From positions 1 through 44,595 of the forward strand of contig JACQGE010000062.1 in assembly GCA_016199675.1 (NCBI GenBank): DNA of 44,595 nucleotides, in the 5' to 3' direction. Positions 32,605-41,336 of this stretch are shown here, piece after piece; position 1 is the first letter of the stretch, and each line of letters begins with the position of its first letter. Under the pieces are notes generated by a model. That model saw nothing but the letters and a program-made list of their open reading frames with translations. It made no database searches and had not been told where the DNA came from. Source of the stretch: Acidobacteriota bacterium. GTDB taxonomy: Bacteria; Acidobacteriota; Terriglobia; 2-12-FULL-54-10. The position numbers were made by a program, and so were the translations under genes.

Positions 32605-33848
32605 AACTGCTGCTCATCGGTCCCTATCCTCCGCCGCACGGTGGAATTTCCGTCCACATGGCCGAAACGAAAAAGCAACTGGAGCAAGCGGGGGTATCCT
32701 GCTGTGTCCTCAACCTGAACCGGTCTGCTCCCAAAAGCGACCAATATATTTGCTTTCGCAGTAGCCTGGGGTTGCTTCGCATTTTGTTTTTCCATGCGCG
32801 GCGCGGTTGGATTTTCCATCTCCATACGAATGGACACAACGGAAAAAGCTGGCTGCTGGCCCTGGCTTGCGGCCTGATCGGACAGTTGGCTCCCGCCTGC
32901 CTGCTGACGGTGCACTCTGGAATGGCGCCCCTCTATCTGAATGGCGAGAGTCTTTGGCGGCGGCATTTGGCTCGCATCGCCGGTTGGTTGTACGACCGGA
33001 TCGTAGCCGTAAATCACCAAATTCAGGGAGCGTTGATTTCTCTGGGAATTTCACCAGACCGTCTGGAAGTAGTTCCGGCCCATCTCTCCACCGCTCCTTC
33101 GGCATCGCTTCCGGAAATGTTTGAAGAATTGGTGCAGCAATCACAGCCCTTGATCACGACCGTCCTTTTCTATCGCCCGGAATACGGCTTCGAATTGCTC
33201 ATTCATGCGCTGGGCAGACTGCGATACCGCTATCCGAATCTTCGGTGTCTGTTCATGGGCAGCGGGGAGCAGCAGGAGGAAGCAGAGCGGCTGATCCAGG
33301 AAGAGGGAATGAAGGACACCATCAAGCTCCTGGGGGATCTACCCCACGAACATTGTTTGGCATTGATTTCTGTTTCCGATCTTTTCGTGCGCCCGACCCT
33401 GGAAGATGCCGATTCCATCTCGGTGCGCGAGGCCCTTTCGCTGGGCATTCCTACGGTGGTGAGCGATGTTGGCCATCGGCCGCCAGGGACCCTCCTCTTC
33501 CGGGCGGGGGATCGGAACGACCTGGTTTCCAAAATGGAGGCTGCTCTCGCCACGTACTGTGGACGCGCACCGGTGCGGCGGTTCAGTCAGTCTCGCACCC
33601 GGTTCCAGCCCCAGTCCCGACTCATGACACCCCTCGGCTGCTCGAACTATACAGCCGGTTTGAAAGTCCGAGCCGCGTGCGTAAGCAAGCGGGCAAAACA
33701 AATCGTGAACCAGTCCCTGGAGTTCAGCCATGAATGGAAGTCCGAGCCGCGACCGGAAGGGAGCGGACAAACTAATCCGAGCCGCGCGCGTGAGCAAGCA
33801 GTCAAAGGGGTCGAGCAAACATGGTTGAAAGAACTCTCGAGAAACTGA
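32601..33848 (+). CDS. GT4-family glycosyltransferase 2, tail disrupted (415 aa)
   Basis: GT-B fold. The start MKLLLIGPYPPPHGGISVHM is typical of GT4 enzymes, and FHLHTNGHNGKSWLLALA follows. The donor site is PTLEDADSISVREALSLGIP with TVVSDVGHRPPG (near residues 265-300). Recognisable family sequence ends near residue 315. The last 90-100 residues are built largely from GC-rich repeats (SEPRPEGSGQTNPSRARE). A different frame after about 33600 reads DTPRLLELYSRFE and stops at 33733 in ATGA context, so a frameshift around 33560-33620 is suspected. GGAGG lies upstream of the ATG. It overlaps the next gene by 28 nt. Confidence 0.8.
   Translation: MKLLLIGPYPPPHGGISVHMAETKKQLEQAGVSCCVLNLNRSAPKSDQYICFRSSLGLLRILFFHARRGWIFHLHTNGHNGKSWLLALACGLIGQLAPACLLTVHSGMAPLYLNGESLWRRHLARIAGWLYDRIVAVNHQIQGALISLGISPDRLEVVPAHLSTAPSASLPEMFEELVQQSQPLITTVLFYRPEYGFELLIHALGRLRYRYPNLRCLFMGSGEQQEEAERLIQEEGMKDTIKLLGDLPHEHCLALISVSDLFVRPTLEDADSISVREALSLGIPTVVSDVGHRPPGTLLFRAGDRNDLVSKMEAALATYCGRAPVRRFSQSRTRFQPQSRLMTPLGCSNYTAGLKVRAACVSKRAKQIVNQSLEFSHEWKSEPRPEGSGQTNPSRAREQAVKGVEQTWLKELSRN
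33667..33807 (+). repeat. GC-rich interspersed repeats, copies 2-4
   Basis: Three units begin TCCGAGCCGCG at 33667, 33741 and 33776. Their second halves vary around CGTAAGCAAGCGG, GGAAGGGAGCGGAC and CGTGAGCAAGCAG, and each ends with an A-rich stretch. They cover the 3' end of GT4 gene 2 and the ribosome-binding region of the heparinase-like gene (AAAGGGG at 33804-33810). With copy 1 they form a family of about 30-nt elements. They recall repeats known from Acidobacteria and Planctomycetes, from general knowledge. Confidence 0.7.
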
Positions 33849-36274
33849 AAAAGCTGCGCGGGATGCCTGCGAATGAGATGGCTTACCGCATACGCGACAG
33901 ACTCCGATGTGAGACAGACCGGCTCCGATTCCACTGGAACGGCGTCGGGACGCCTGAGGAGAGTTTCTCCGATAAACATGGTTTTTCTTTCAAGCAGTAC
34001 CTCCAGGAAGGCCCTGCACAGCGATTTTACCTTCCAGCTATCCCGGAAGAACGAGAAGGACTGAAAGAATTCGCAAATACATATTTCCCGGAATGGAGGG
34101 AAAAAGCAGTCGAAGAGGCCGAACGCCTCCGCCAGCATCGAGTGGAGCTTCTCGGCTATGGAGAGATCGAGTTGGGCCGGGACATTGATTGGCATCAAGA
34201 CCCCATTACCGGGCAAATCTGGCCGCGCCGCTATTGGGCGGATTACGATTTGGTTCGTGATGCCGGCGCGGGCGACCCCAAGGTGATTCATGAGCTCAAC
34301 CGGCACCAGCATCTTCCCAGATTGGCTAAAGCCTATTTCCTGACCGGGGAGGAAAAATATGCCCGTGAAGCAATAGAGCAAATCAAAACTTGGATCGCTC
34401 AAAACCCGCCGGGCAGCGGCATCAACTGGCACTCTAGCCTGGAAATCTCCCTTCGGGTCCTCTCCTGGCTGTGGACCCTTTTCTTTATTTTGCCGGCGGA
34501 ATCTTTTGACGAAGATGCAGCGCTGTCTATCGGCGGTTCGTTGTTGGCTCAATTAGATCACGTCCACCGTTATCCTTCGGTTTTCAGCAGCCCCAACACA
34601 CACCTGATTGGAGAAGCTACGGCTCTTTTCATCGGGGGACTGATTTTCTCGGAGTGTAAACACGCTCCTGCCTGGCAGAAGCAGGGCGCTTCCCTGCTGA
34701 TCGCGGAGATGAAGAAGCAGATTCTCCGAGAGGGAATCCACGGCGAACTCTCTTCCTATTATCACTGTTACACCTTGGACTTTTATCTTCAGGCCTTAAT
34801 CTTGGCGAGCCGCAATCGGTTCTCTTTTCCAAATCGGGTTTGGAGGCGATCGAGTCGGATGCTGGATTTCCTGATGCATCTTACCAGACCCGATGGATCC
34901 ATTCCTCTGCTGGGGGATGACGATGGCGGCCGCGCGCTGGCCCTTAACCAGACGAACTACCGTTCTTTCCGCGATGGCCTTTGCACGGGAGCAGTCCTGT
35001 TTCACCGGCCGGACTATAAGCATCAGGCGGGTGAGTTTTGCGAAGAGACATTCTGGATGCTGGGCGAACCGGCTTGGCAGACCTACCTGTTTTTGGAGAA
35101 AACTCCTCCGCTGGAATCGAGCGCTTCTTTTCCCGCTGCGGGTTATTTTATCCAGCGCTCGGATTGGAGTAACCTTGCCAGCCATTTGATATTCGATTGT
35201 GGCGGCATAGGAATCATCAACGGTGGCCATGGTCATGCAGACTCCCTCTCCGTTGTTCTCTCTGCCGGTGGCAAGGAATTATTAGTGGATCCGGGCACCT
35301 ATACCTACAACACAGCTCCGGAATGGCGCAATTTCTTTCGTTCCACAGTGGCTCATAACACGGCCCTTGTGGATGGGCAGGATCAGTCGGAAGCGGGGGA
35401 GACTTTTCGTTGGCGTCAGGTGGCCCAGTCACGGCGTGTGAAACAACTCGCGGATGCCGGGATCGAGTATATCGAGGGCGAACACAATGGTTATGAACGG
35501 CTCCCCCAGCAGGTAGTCCACCGGCGGCGACTGCTTTATTGCAAGCCGGATTACTGGATGGTTATAGATGATTTCCGGGGAGAAGGGAAACACAACTTCG
35601 ATCTTTACTATCACTTCAGTCCGGATGCGAAGCTGTCGTTTGATGGTTCCGACCGGCTGAAGCCGGGAATGGAAATTCGTGCCCTCGTCCCCGGTGCCGG
35701 CCTCCGACTCTTTCTTTGCGCCTCGGTTCCCTTGAAAGCCGAAATCGTTAGCGGTCAAAGCACTCCCATTCAAGGATGGGTATCGAGCCGCTATGGAAAA
35801 AAAAAGCCGGCGCTTACTTTGCGGGTCAGTTTTTGTTCCCCAGTGCCTGCCGCCATCGTCTCCATCCTTGTGCCCTTCGTGGCAGATTCCGGCTCCCCGG
35901 CAAGCTGGCAAGATCAGAAGAGCTGCGAAATCTCCGGACTGAAAGCGTGTGAGCAAGCCATTGCCTGCACTGTGAAAAACCAAAGCCGAAACGACCTAAT
36001 GGTCTTTTCACTCCGGGATTCCGAACTGGAAGTCAGCGATTGCAAAATGCGCGGCGAATTGTTTTGGCTCCACACCGACCGCGATATCCTCAAACAATTT
36101 TTCGCGCTCAACGCCCATAGTTTGGAATACAACGGACAAACTGTCTTTCAAAACAGCGATCCAATGGATTTTGTGTGGCACGAGATTTGCGAGGAAACCG
36201 AGGCGGCCAATGTCGAACCGGCCGAACTGGAAATGGGGGAAATGGTTTATGTGCGGGATATGCGGAATTGTTAA
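33821..36274 (+). CDS. Heparinase II/III-family alginate-lyase-like protein (817 aa)
   Basis: An N-terminal alpha/alpha-toroid region (about 60-420, with DIDWHQDP, NRHQHLPRLAKAYFLTG, NWHSSLEISLRVLSW and SSPNTHLIGEATALFIGGL) precedes a beta-sandwich (about 440-700) with the family motif GGHGHADSLSVVLSAGGKEL followed by LVDPGTYTYN. Such enzymes cleave uronic-acid-containing polysaccharides by beta-elimination, fitting the uronate dehydrogenase upstream; a role in trimming the polymer is inferred. No clear signal peptide is seen, which is unusual and may mean a cytoplasmic or unrecognised export route. The ribosome-binding site lies in the repeat copy 4 region. It overlaps asnB 2 by 26 nt. Confidence 0.83.
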   Translation: MVERTLEKLKKLRGMPANEMAYRIRDRLRCETDRLRFHWNGVGTPEESFSDKHGFSFKQYLQEGPAQRFYLPAIPEEREGLKEFANTYFPEWREKAVEEAERLRQHRVELLGYGEIELGRDIDWHQDPITGQIWPRRYWADYDLVRDAGAGDPKVIHELNRHQHLPRLAKAYFLTGEEKYAREAIEQIKTWIAQNPPGSGINWHSSLEISLRVLSWLWTLFFILPAESFDEDAALSIGGSLLAQLDHVHRYPSVFSSPNTHLIGEATALFIGGLIFSECKHAPAWQKQGASLLIAEMKKQILREGIHGELSSYYHCYTLDFYLQALILASRNRFSFPNRVWRRSSRMLDFLMHLTRPDGSIPLLGDDDGGRALALNQTNYRSFRDGLCTGAVLFHRPDYKHQAGEFCEETFWMLGEPAWQTYLFLEKTPPLESSASFPAAGYFIQRSDWSNLASHLIFDCGGIGIINGGHGHADSLSVVLSAGGKELLVDPGTYTYNTAPEWRNFFRSTVAHNTALVDGQDQSEAGETFRWRQVAQSRRVKQLADAGIEYIEGEHNGYERLPQQVVHRRRLLYCKPDYWMVIDDFRGEGKHNFDLYYHFSPDAKLSFDGSDRLKPGMEIRALVPGAGLRLFLCASVPLKAEIVSGQSTPIQGWVSSRYGKKKPALTLRVSFCSPVPAAIVSILVPFVADSGSPASWQDQKSCEISGLKACEQAIACTVKNQSRNDLMVFSLRDSELEVSDCKMRGELFWLHTDRDILKQFFALNAHSLEYNGQTVFQNSDPMDFVWHEICEETEAANVEPAELEMGEMVYVRDMRNC

Positions 36275-38189
36275 TTTCGACAAAGAGGAACGGATAGACG
36301 CCGAACTCCTTGAAAGGATGACGAACACTCTCGCTCATCGCGGTCCTGACGACGCCGGATACTTCCTCGACGGCAACGTCGGTCTGGGACACCGCCGCCT
36401 GAGCATCATTGACCTGAGCGGAGGCAAACAACCCATCTTCAATGAAGACGGCTCCGCAGTGATTGTCTTCAATGGCGAAATCTATAATTACGCCGATCTC
36501 ACACCACCACTTGTATCCCAGGGACACACCTTTCGAACCCGTTGCGACACAGAAGTGATTCTTCATTCCTACGAACAATACGGCAGCCAATGTGTGCAGC
36601 AACTCCGTGGCATGTTTGCTTTCGCCATTTGGGATCGCCACAATGAGCAACTTTTTCTGGCCCGAGATCGATTGGGAGTCAAGCCAATATATTTTTATCA
36701 GGGAGCGGGCTTTTTTGCATTTGCGTCGGAAATAAAAGCGTTGCTGGAGTTGCCTTCCGCTCGGTGCGCACTGGACCCGGAAGCTTTCGATCTGTACCTA
36801 TCCTTGCGCTACGTTCCTGGGCCACGGACTATGTTCCAGGGGATCTATAAGTTACAGCCGGGGCACTTTCTACTTTTCAACAGGAGCGGAGTTCGTATTC
36901 AAAGATACTGGGATGTCCCCTACGATCCGCATCCCCGGCCGCGCGCCTGGTCGGATACGGTCGAGGAGTTCGAACAACTACTGGAGGAGAGCGTCCGGCT
37001 GAGATTGATGGCGGAGGTGCCGCTGGGGGTATTCCTGAGCGGCGGGCTGGACTCCAGCACGATCCTGGCGGTCATGAGCAAGATCACGCAGGGTGAAAGG
37101 ATCAAGACGTTCAGCGTGGGTTATGGAGGAGGCGCCGCCGAGGAGAAATCCAATGAATTTTATTACGCAAATCTCGCCGCAACAGCTTTTCGCGCCGAAC
37201 ACCATGAATTCCGGGTGAATGCCCAGGACTTCGCCGATTTCATTCCGGAGTTGGTGTGGCATCTGGATGAACCCCTGGCCGATCCAAGCTGCATCCCGCT
37301 CTACTTCATTTCCAAGCTAGCTCGGAATTACATCACGGTCGTGTTGTCCGGTGAAGGGGCCGACGAACTCTTGGGTGGCTACTACATCTATCGAAAAATG
37401 CTGGCGCTAGAACGGATTTATCGTTCCTTCGCTCCGCTGCCAGCGTTGCTAGCTCCCCGTCTGGCGCATCTGATGCCGGGAGAGGCGCGCCGAAGCTATT
37501 TGAAAATGGCGGGACTGCCCCTCGAAAGTCGATACAAAGGTGTGTCGAGAGGATTCCGACCGGAACTGAAAGGGCGGCTATTATCGGACGGCAAAGCCAG
37601 GGATCCGGAAGAAAAGCTCCGCGAGCATTTTCTCCCTTACTTCCGACAGGTGGAGGGACGTTCTCCTTTGGACCGTATGCTTTATGCGGACACTAAAATC
37701 TGGCTTCCAGACGATATCTTGTTAAAAGCCGACAAAATGACGATGGCCAATGCCTTAGAGTTGCGAGTCCCCTTTTTGGATCACAAGCTCGTAGAGTTTT
37801 GCGCCGGGCTGCCGACAAAGTTCAAGCTCCACGGCTTCCAGGATAAGTTCCTCTTACGCCAAGCGATGGGCAAAGTGCTTCCAAAACCCATTTTGGAACG
37901 CCCCAAGAAGGGATTTCCGGTGCCCACGGGGGAATGGCTTCGAATCCCGATGAGAGAGTTCGCGCACGATGTCCTGCTGTCTCCGAATTCGGCCTGCCGG
38001 ACTTACTTGAATTCTTCGGTCCTCGAAGGGATGGTCTTAGAGCATGAGAACGGGAGGGTGAACCGGGAACAGGAAATTTGGACTTTGCTGATCTTTGAAT
38101 TCTGGCACCGCCTGTTCCTGGAAAACAAACACAGACCCGCGGGGAGGGAAATGCATACCGTGGCCAAGGAGGTTATAGAATGCGTGTGA
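36249..38189 (+). CDS. asnB: Asparagine synthase-like amidotransferase 2 (646 aa)
   Basis: Glutaminase domain with Cys2 (MCGICGIVNF), AHRGPDDAGYFL, GHRRLSIIDLSGGKQPIFNE and FNGEIYNY. The synthetase domain has the PP-loop SGGLDSS (264-270) and LDEPLADPSCIPLYF, then LSGEGADELLGGYY. It resembles the amidotransferase type found in XrtA/PEP-CTERM loci more than copy 1 does, by motif only. Copy 1 at 29408 is clearly a different paralogue (SGGIDSS, GDGGDELFAG). ATG 36249 is taken because it is the true amidotransferase N-terminus; an upstream in-frame extension is rejected. It overlaps the heparinase gene by 26 nt and the next gene by 10 nt. Confidence 0.88.
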   Translation: MCGICGIVNFDKEERIDAELLERMTNTLAHRGPDDAGYFLDGNVGLGHRRLSIIDLSGGKQPIFNEDGSAVIVFNGEIYNYADLTPPLVSQGHTFRTRCDTEVILHSYEQYGSQCVQQLRGMFAFAIWDRHNEQLFLARDRLGVKPIYFYQGAGFFAFASEIKALLELPSARCALDPEAFDLYLSLRYVPGPRTMFQGIYKLQPGHFLLFNRSGVRIQRYWDVPYDPHPRPRAWSDTVEEFEQLLEESVRLRLMAEVPLGVFLSGGLDSSTILAVMSKITQGERIKTFSVGYGGGAAEEKSNEFYYANLAATAFRAEHHEFRVNAQDFADFIPELVWHLDEPLADPSCIPLYFISKLARNYITVVLSGEGADELLGGYYIYRKMLALERIYRSFAPLPALLAPRLAHLMPGEARRSYLKMAGLPLESRYKGVSRGFRPELKGRLLSDGKARDPEEKLREHFLPYFRQVEGRSPLDRMLYADTKIWLPDDILLKADKMTMANALELRVPFLDHKLVEFCAGLPTKFKLHGFQDKFLLRQAMGKVLPKPILERPKKGFPVPTGEWLRIPMREFAHDVLLSPNSACRTYLNSSVLEGMVLEHENGRVNREQEIWTLLIFEFWHRLFLENKHRPAGREMHTVAKEVIECV

Positions 38190-39529
38190 AAACTGCCCAC
38201 TACGAATCTCAACGGCTAAGGCGCATCAATTTGAGCGTTCCGGCGTGGCAAGGAACAAGCGGTAGAGATGGCGCAATGGAACAGAATGGTGTAAATAGCA
38301 TGATCGAAGGGCAGGACATCATTTGTTTCGCCAACGACTGGGACAGCGATCCGCTGAGCAAGAAACACATCATGCTGCGGCTGGCGCGGCGAAACCGCGT
38401 CCTGTGGGTAAACTCCATCGGCACGCGGAACCCTCAGGTTTCGGTCCGGGATTTCCGGCGGTCTCTCGATAAATTGAAGAAGTTTTTCGATGGATGCCAG
38501 CGCCGGGGAGAAAATCTCTTCCTGTTCTCTCCTCTGGCGATTCCGTTTCACGGCAACCGGGCAGCGCAGTGGGTCAACCGGAAGTGGCTGTCCTGGAGTT
38601 TGCGCCGGGTTTGCCGTCAGTTGGGTTTCAGAAATCCAATCACCTGGAGTTTCCTCCCCACTTCTGCCGATGTTGTGGGCACCCTGGGCGAGCAACTCAT
38701 CATTTATCACTGCGTGGATGAGTTTTCGGAGTTCACTGGAACGGACAAGGCAGGTTTGCTCGAAATGGAGCGCCGCTTGATGAAGAAGGCAGACCTGGTA
38801 ATTGTGTCTTCAAGCCCACTCTATGAGAGCAAGCGGCGTTATAACCCAAATACTTTTCTGGTTACGCACGGTGTTGATGTGCAACACTTCCGTAAAGCCT
38901 GCGATCCGGAAACGGTTGTCCCGGAAGAAATCGCCAACTTGAAATCTCCGGTCATCGGGTTTCATGGTCTTGTGGCCGATTGGGTGGATCTGGAACTTGT
39001 GCGGTTCCTGGCATCCGCCAGGCCCGAATGGTCTTTTGTACTCGTTGGAAAACAAGACACGAACACCGAACGGCTACGGGGGATGTCGAATGTATATTTG
39101 GCGGGCGGAAAAGATTATGCGTCCTTGCCGGCTTATTGCAAGTGCTTCGACGTAGCCATTCTTCCCTTTAGGGTCAATGAACTCACGCTGGCAGCCAATC
39201 CTCTGAAACTACGCGAGTACCTGGCAGCCGGCCTGCCGATAGTGGCGACTGCTATTCCCGAAGCGGTAAGGCTGGCCACCATGGAGAGAAGCGTGGTGCG
39301 CATCGGAGAAGGCCACCAGCATTTTCTGGAACAAATCGAGGCCTTGCTCGGGGAAGGGAGAGGCGGTCCCCACCTAGCCGTGTCGCAGGCCATGGATTCC
39401 GAATCCTGGGAAGAGAAAGTGGCGGAGATGTGCAGAGTCATCATCCAAGCAAAGCCAATGAGTGCAAGAGAACAAGCGCCATCGCATTCATCACCCAGCT
39501 TTCAGGAATCCTGGCTGGAGAACAGTTGA
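38180..39529 (+). CDS. GT1/GT4-like glycosyltransferase 3, TuaH-like (449 aa)
   Basis: GT-B-like fold with IICFANDWDSDPLSKKHIM, RNRVLWVNSIGTRNPQ and IIYHCVDEFSEFTGTDKAG, features of TuaH/GumK-like enzymes; the C-terminal half has SPVIGFHGLVADWVDLELV and NPLKLREYLAAGLPIVAT. AAGGAGG sits 7 nt before the ATG at 38180, which supports this start even though the family homology begins about 42 residues later. The first 40 residues are therefore an unusual extension. Uronic acid donor use is plausible from the TuaH analogy but not shown. One base separates its stop from the next gene. Confidence 0.82.
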   Translation: MRVKTAHYESQRLRRINLSVPAWQGTSGRDGAMEQNGVNSMIEGQDIICFANDWDSDPLSKKHIMLRLARRNRVLWVNSIGTRNPQVSVRDFRRSLDKLKKFFDGCQRRGENLFLFSPLAIPFHGNRAAQWVNRKWLSWSLRRVCRQLGFRNPITWSFLPTSADVVGTLGEQLIIYHCVDEFSEFTGTDKAGLLEMERRLMKKADLVIVSSSPLYESKRRYNPNTFLVTHGVDVQHFRKACDPETVVPEEIANLKSPVIGFHGLVADWVDLELVRFLASARPEWSFVLVGKQDTNTERLRGMSNVYLAGGKDYASLPAYCKCFDVAILPFRVNELTLAANPLKLREYLAAGLPIVATAIPEAVRLATMERSVVRIGEGHQHFLEQIEALLGEGRGGPHLAVSQAMDSESWEEKVAEMCRVIIQAKPMSAREQAPSHSSPSFQESWLENS

Positions 39530-39530
39530 G

Positions 39531-41330
39531 ATGCTCATTCGGTTGCAGCAGATATTACTCTTTAGCGTTCTGATCGCTGACGCTTTGATTTTTCCGGCGT
39601 TTTTCGCCAACCGAGCCAAAGCTCAGGACCTGAACTGGTGGACTACTCATGCTCTAATCAAAGTAAGACCCAATGACGCTCCTCCAGCGGGAAACATGCG
39701 AGGGGCGGAGCTATTCGCCGGGCGCAATGAATTCGAGTCCTTCCAGATCGTATTGCGGTCGGATCGGCATGATGTGGAAAAAGTGGACCTGCAGATTTCC
39801 GACTTGCGGGAGTCTTCCGGCAGTTCCATTGCCAGCAAGAACGTTACAATCTATTTGGAACGCTATCTGAAACTGGAATTCCCCTCTTCTGCGGAAGGAG
39901 GAACAGGCGAGTGGCCCGATCCCTTGATCCCGCGAATAGACCGCTATGCAGGAGAGAAGCGCAATGCGTTTCCCTTTTCTTTGCTTCGCAGCCGCAACCA
40001 ACCACTCTGGATTGAGGTTTATGTGCCGCCGGACACGGTTCCCGGGGTCTATTCCGGCAAAGCGACGATTACGGCCCACGGACTGCCGGACATTTCAGTT
40101 CCGATCCGCTTAACGGTATGGGACTTTGTCCTTCCCTCGACTTCCAGCCTGAAGACCTCCTTCGGTTTGAACGGGGTAACCGCTCTCAAACAACATCGCG
40201 GTCGTTACACCGATGACGAAGAACTGCACGACATCACATATCTTTATGCGAAAGCAGCCCTCTGGCATCGAATCAGCATTCATGGTGGAAACATGGCTCC
40301 GCCGCCCTTCTCGGAGGGTATGCGGCTCGATTGGAGCTGGTACGACCAGGAAGTCGGGCCGTTTTTGGACGGCAAAGTGTTTAGCAAAGACGAACCCCTC
40401 TTTGGCGCGAGGGCTACGACCGTGGAGATACGCACCCATAAAACCACGGACACAAACGAAAAGAAGCTGGCCTACTGGAGGGAATGGGTCGAGCATTTCG
40501 CGGAAAAGGGCTGGCTGGACCGGCTTTTTTACTATGTTTGGGATGAGCCGCCCTTGCAGAATTATCCTCAGGTCGCGGAGCGGGCCACCCTAGCGCGCCG
40601 TGCCGATGCACGAATCCGCAATCTGGTTACAACCTCATTGGATGACTCCCTGAAAGGCGTCATTAATATTTGGGCTCCGTTGATTAATTGCATAGATCCC
40701 AAGCCGGGATTTGGGGATTACTGTGAGGGACGCGCAGTAAGGCGAGAGGTTTATGAGGCTGAAATCGAACAAGGGAAAGGCTTGTGGTGGTATCAGTCGT
40801 GCGCCAGTCACGGCTGCAGTAAAGGGTCGGGAGGAGATTACTTCCGGGGCTGGCCGAGCTATGCGGTGGATGTTTCTGCAGTAGCCAACCGGATCATGCC
40901 TTGGCTGGCCTGGAAATACAAGGTTGAAGGCGAGCTTTATTTCAGTATGAATGAAGCCTTTGCCCACGAGATTGATCCGTGGGAGAGCATTTATCTGTTT
41001 GGAGGCAACGGGGATGGGACCTTGTTCTATCCTGGCCGATCCAAACAAATCGGCGGGAGCACAGACATCCCGGTCGAGAGCATTCGGTTAAAGCTGATTC
41101 GGGAAGGACTAGAAGATTATGAATACCTGGTTCTTCTTTCCCAGCAGCGTTTTTCCGATTTTGCCGACAAACAGGTCTCCCAAATGGTGACTAGAGTTTA
41201 TCAGTGGGAACGCGATCCCGAAAAGTTGTATGCCGTGAGGCGAGAACTAGGAGAGAGACTTGAGAGGCAGAGAACCGCAGAAAGGTTATGGATATGGAGA
41301 GTAGCACGTCTGCTTACCCTCTCCCTCTGA
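39531..41330 (+). CDS. Secreted DUF4091-domain protein (599 aa)
   Basis: Signal peptide (about 1-31, ending ANRAKAQD). A beta-rich N-terminal part (GAELFAGRNEFESFQIVLRS, PLWIEVYVPPDTVPGVYSGK) and a TIM-barrel-like C-terminal part with DRLFYYVWDEPPLQ, GLWWYQSCASHGCSK and ESIRLKLIREGLEDYEYLVL match the DUF4091 family. This family is thought to be related to glycoside hydrolases, but activity is unproven. It probably acts on the secreted polymer in the periplasm or outside. The ATG at 39531 is chosen because it begins the signal peptide; a longer frame starts at 39462 within the preceding gene. Six nt separate it from the kinase start. Confidence 0.8.
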   Translation: MLIRLQQILLFSVLIADALIFPAFFANRAKAQDLNWWTTHALIKVRPNDAPPAGNMRGAELFAGRNEFESFQIVLRSDRHDVEKVDLQISDLRESSGSSIASKNVTIYLERYLKLEFPSSAEGGTGEWPDPLIPRIDRYAGEKRNAFPFSLLRSRNQPLWIEVYVPPDTVPGVYSGKATITAHGLPDISVPIRLTVWDFVLPSTSSLKTSFGLNGVTALKQHRGRYTDDEELHDITYLYAKAALWHRISIHGGNMAPPPFSEGMRLDWSWYDQEVGPFLDGKVFSKDEPLFGARATTVEIRTHKTTDTNEKKLAYWREWVEHFAEKGWLDRLFYYVWDEPPLQNYPQVAERATLARRADARIRNLVTTSLDDSLKGVINIWAPLINCIDPKPGFGDYCEGRAVRREVYEAEIEQGKGLWWYQSCASHGCSKGSGGDYFRGWPSYAVDVSAVANRIMPWLAWKYKVEGELYFSMNEAFAHEIDPWESIYLFGGNGDGTLFYPGRSKQIGGSTDIPVESIRLKLIREGLEDYEYLVLLSQQRFSDFADKQVSQMVTRVYQWERDPEKLYAVRRELGERLERQRTAERLWIWRVARLLTLSL

Positions 41331-41336
41331 GAAGTG

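Noticed and set aside
33667-33807. CRISPR-like array
   Set aside because: Only three units with unequal spacing (74 and 35 nt), strongly diverged second halves, no leader and no cas genes.
33730-33828. 32-residue frame starting ATGAATGG
   Set aside because: It consists almost wholly of the GC-rich repeats, so an open frame is expected from the repeat itself.
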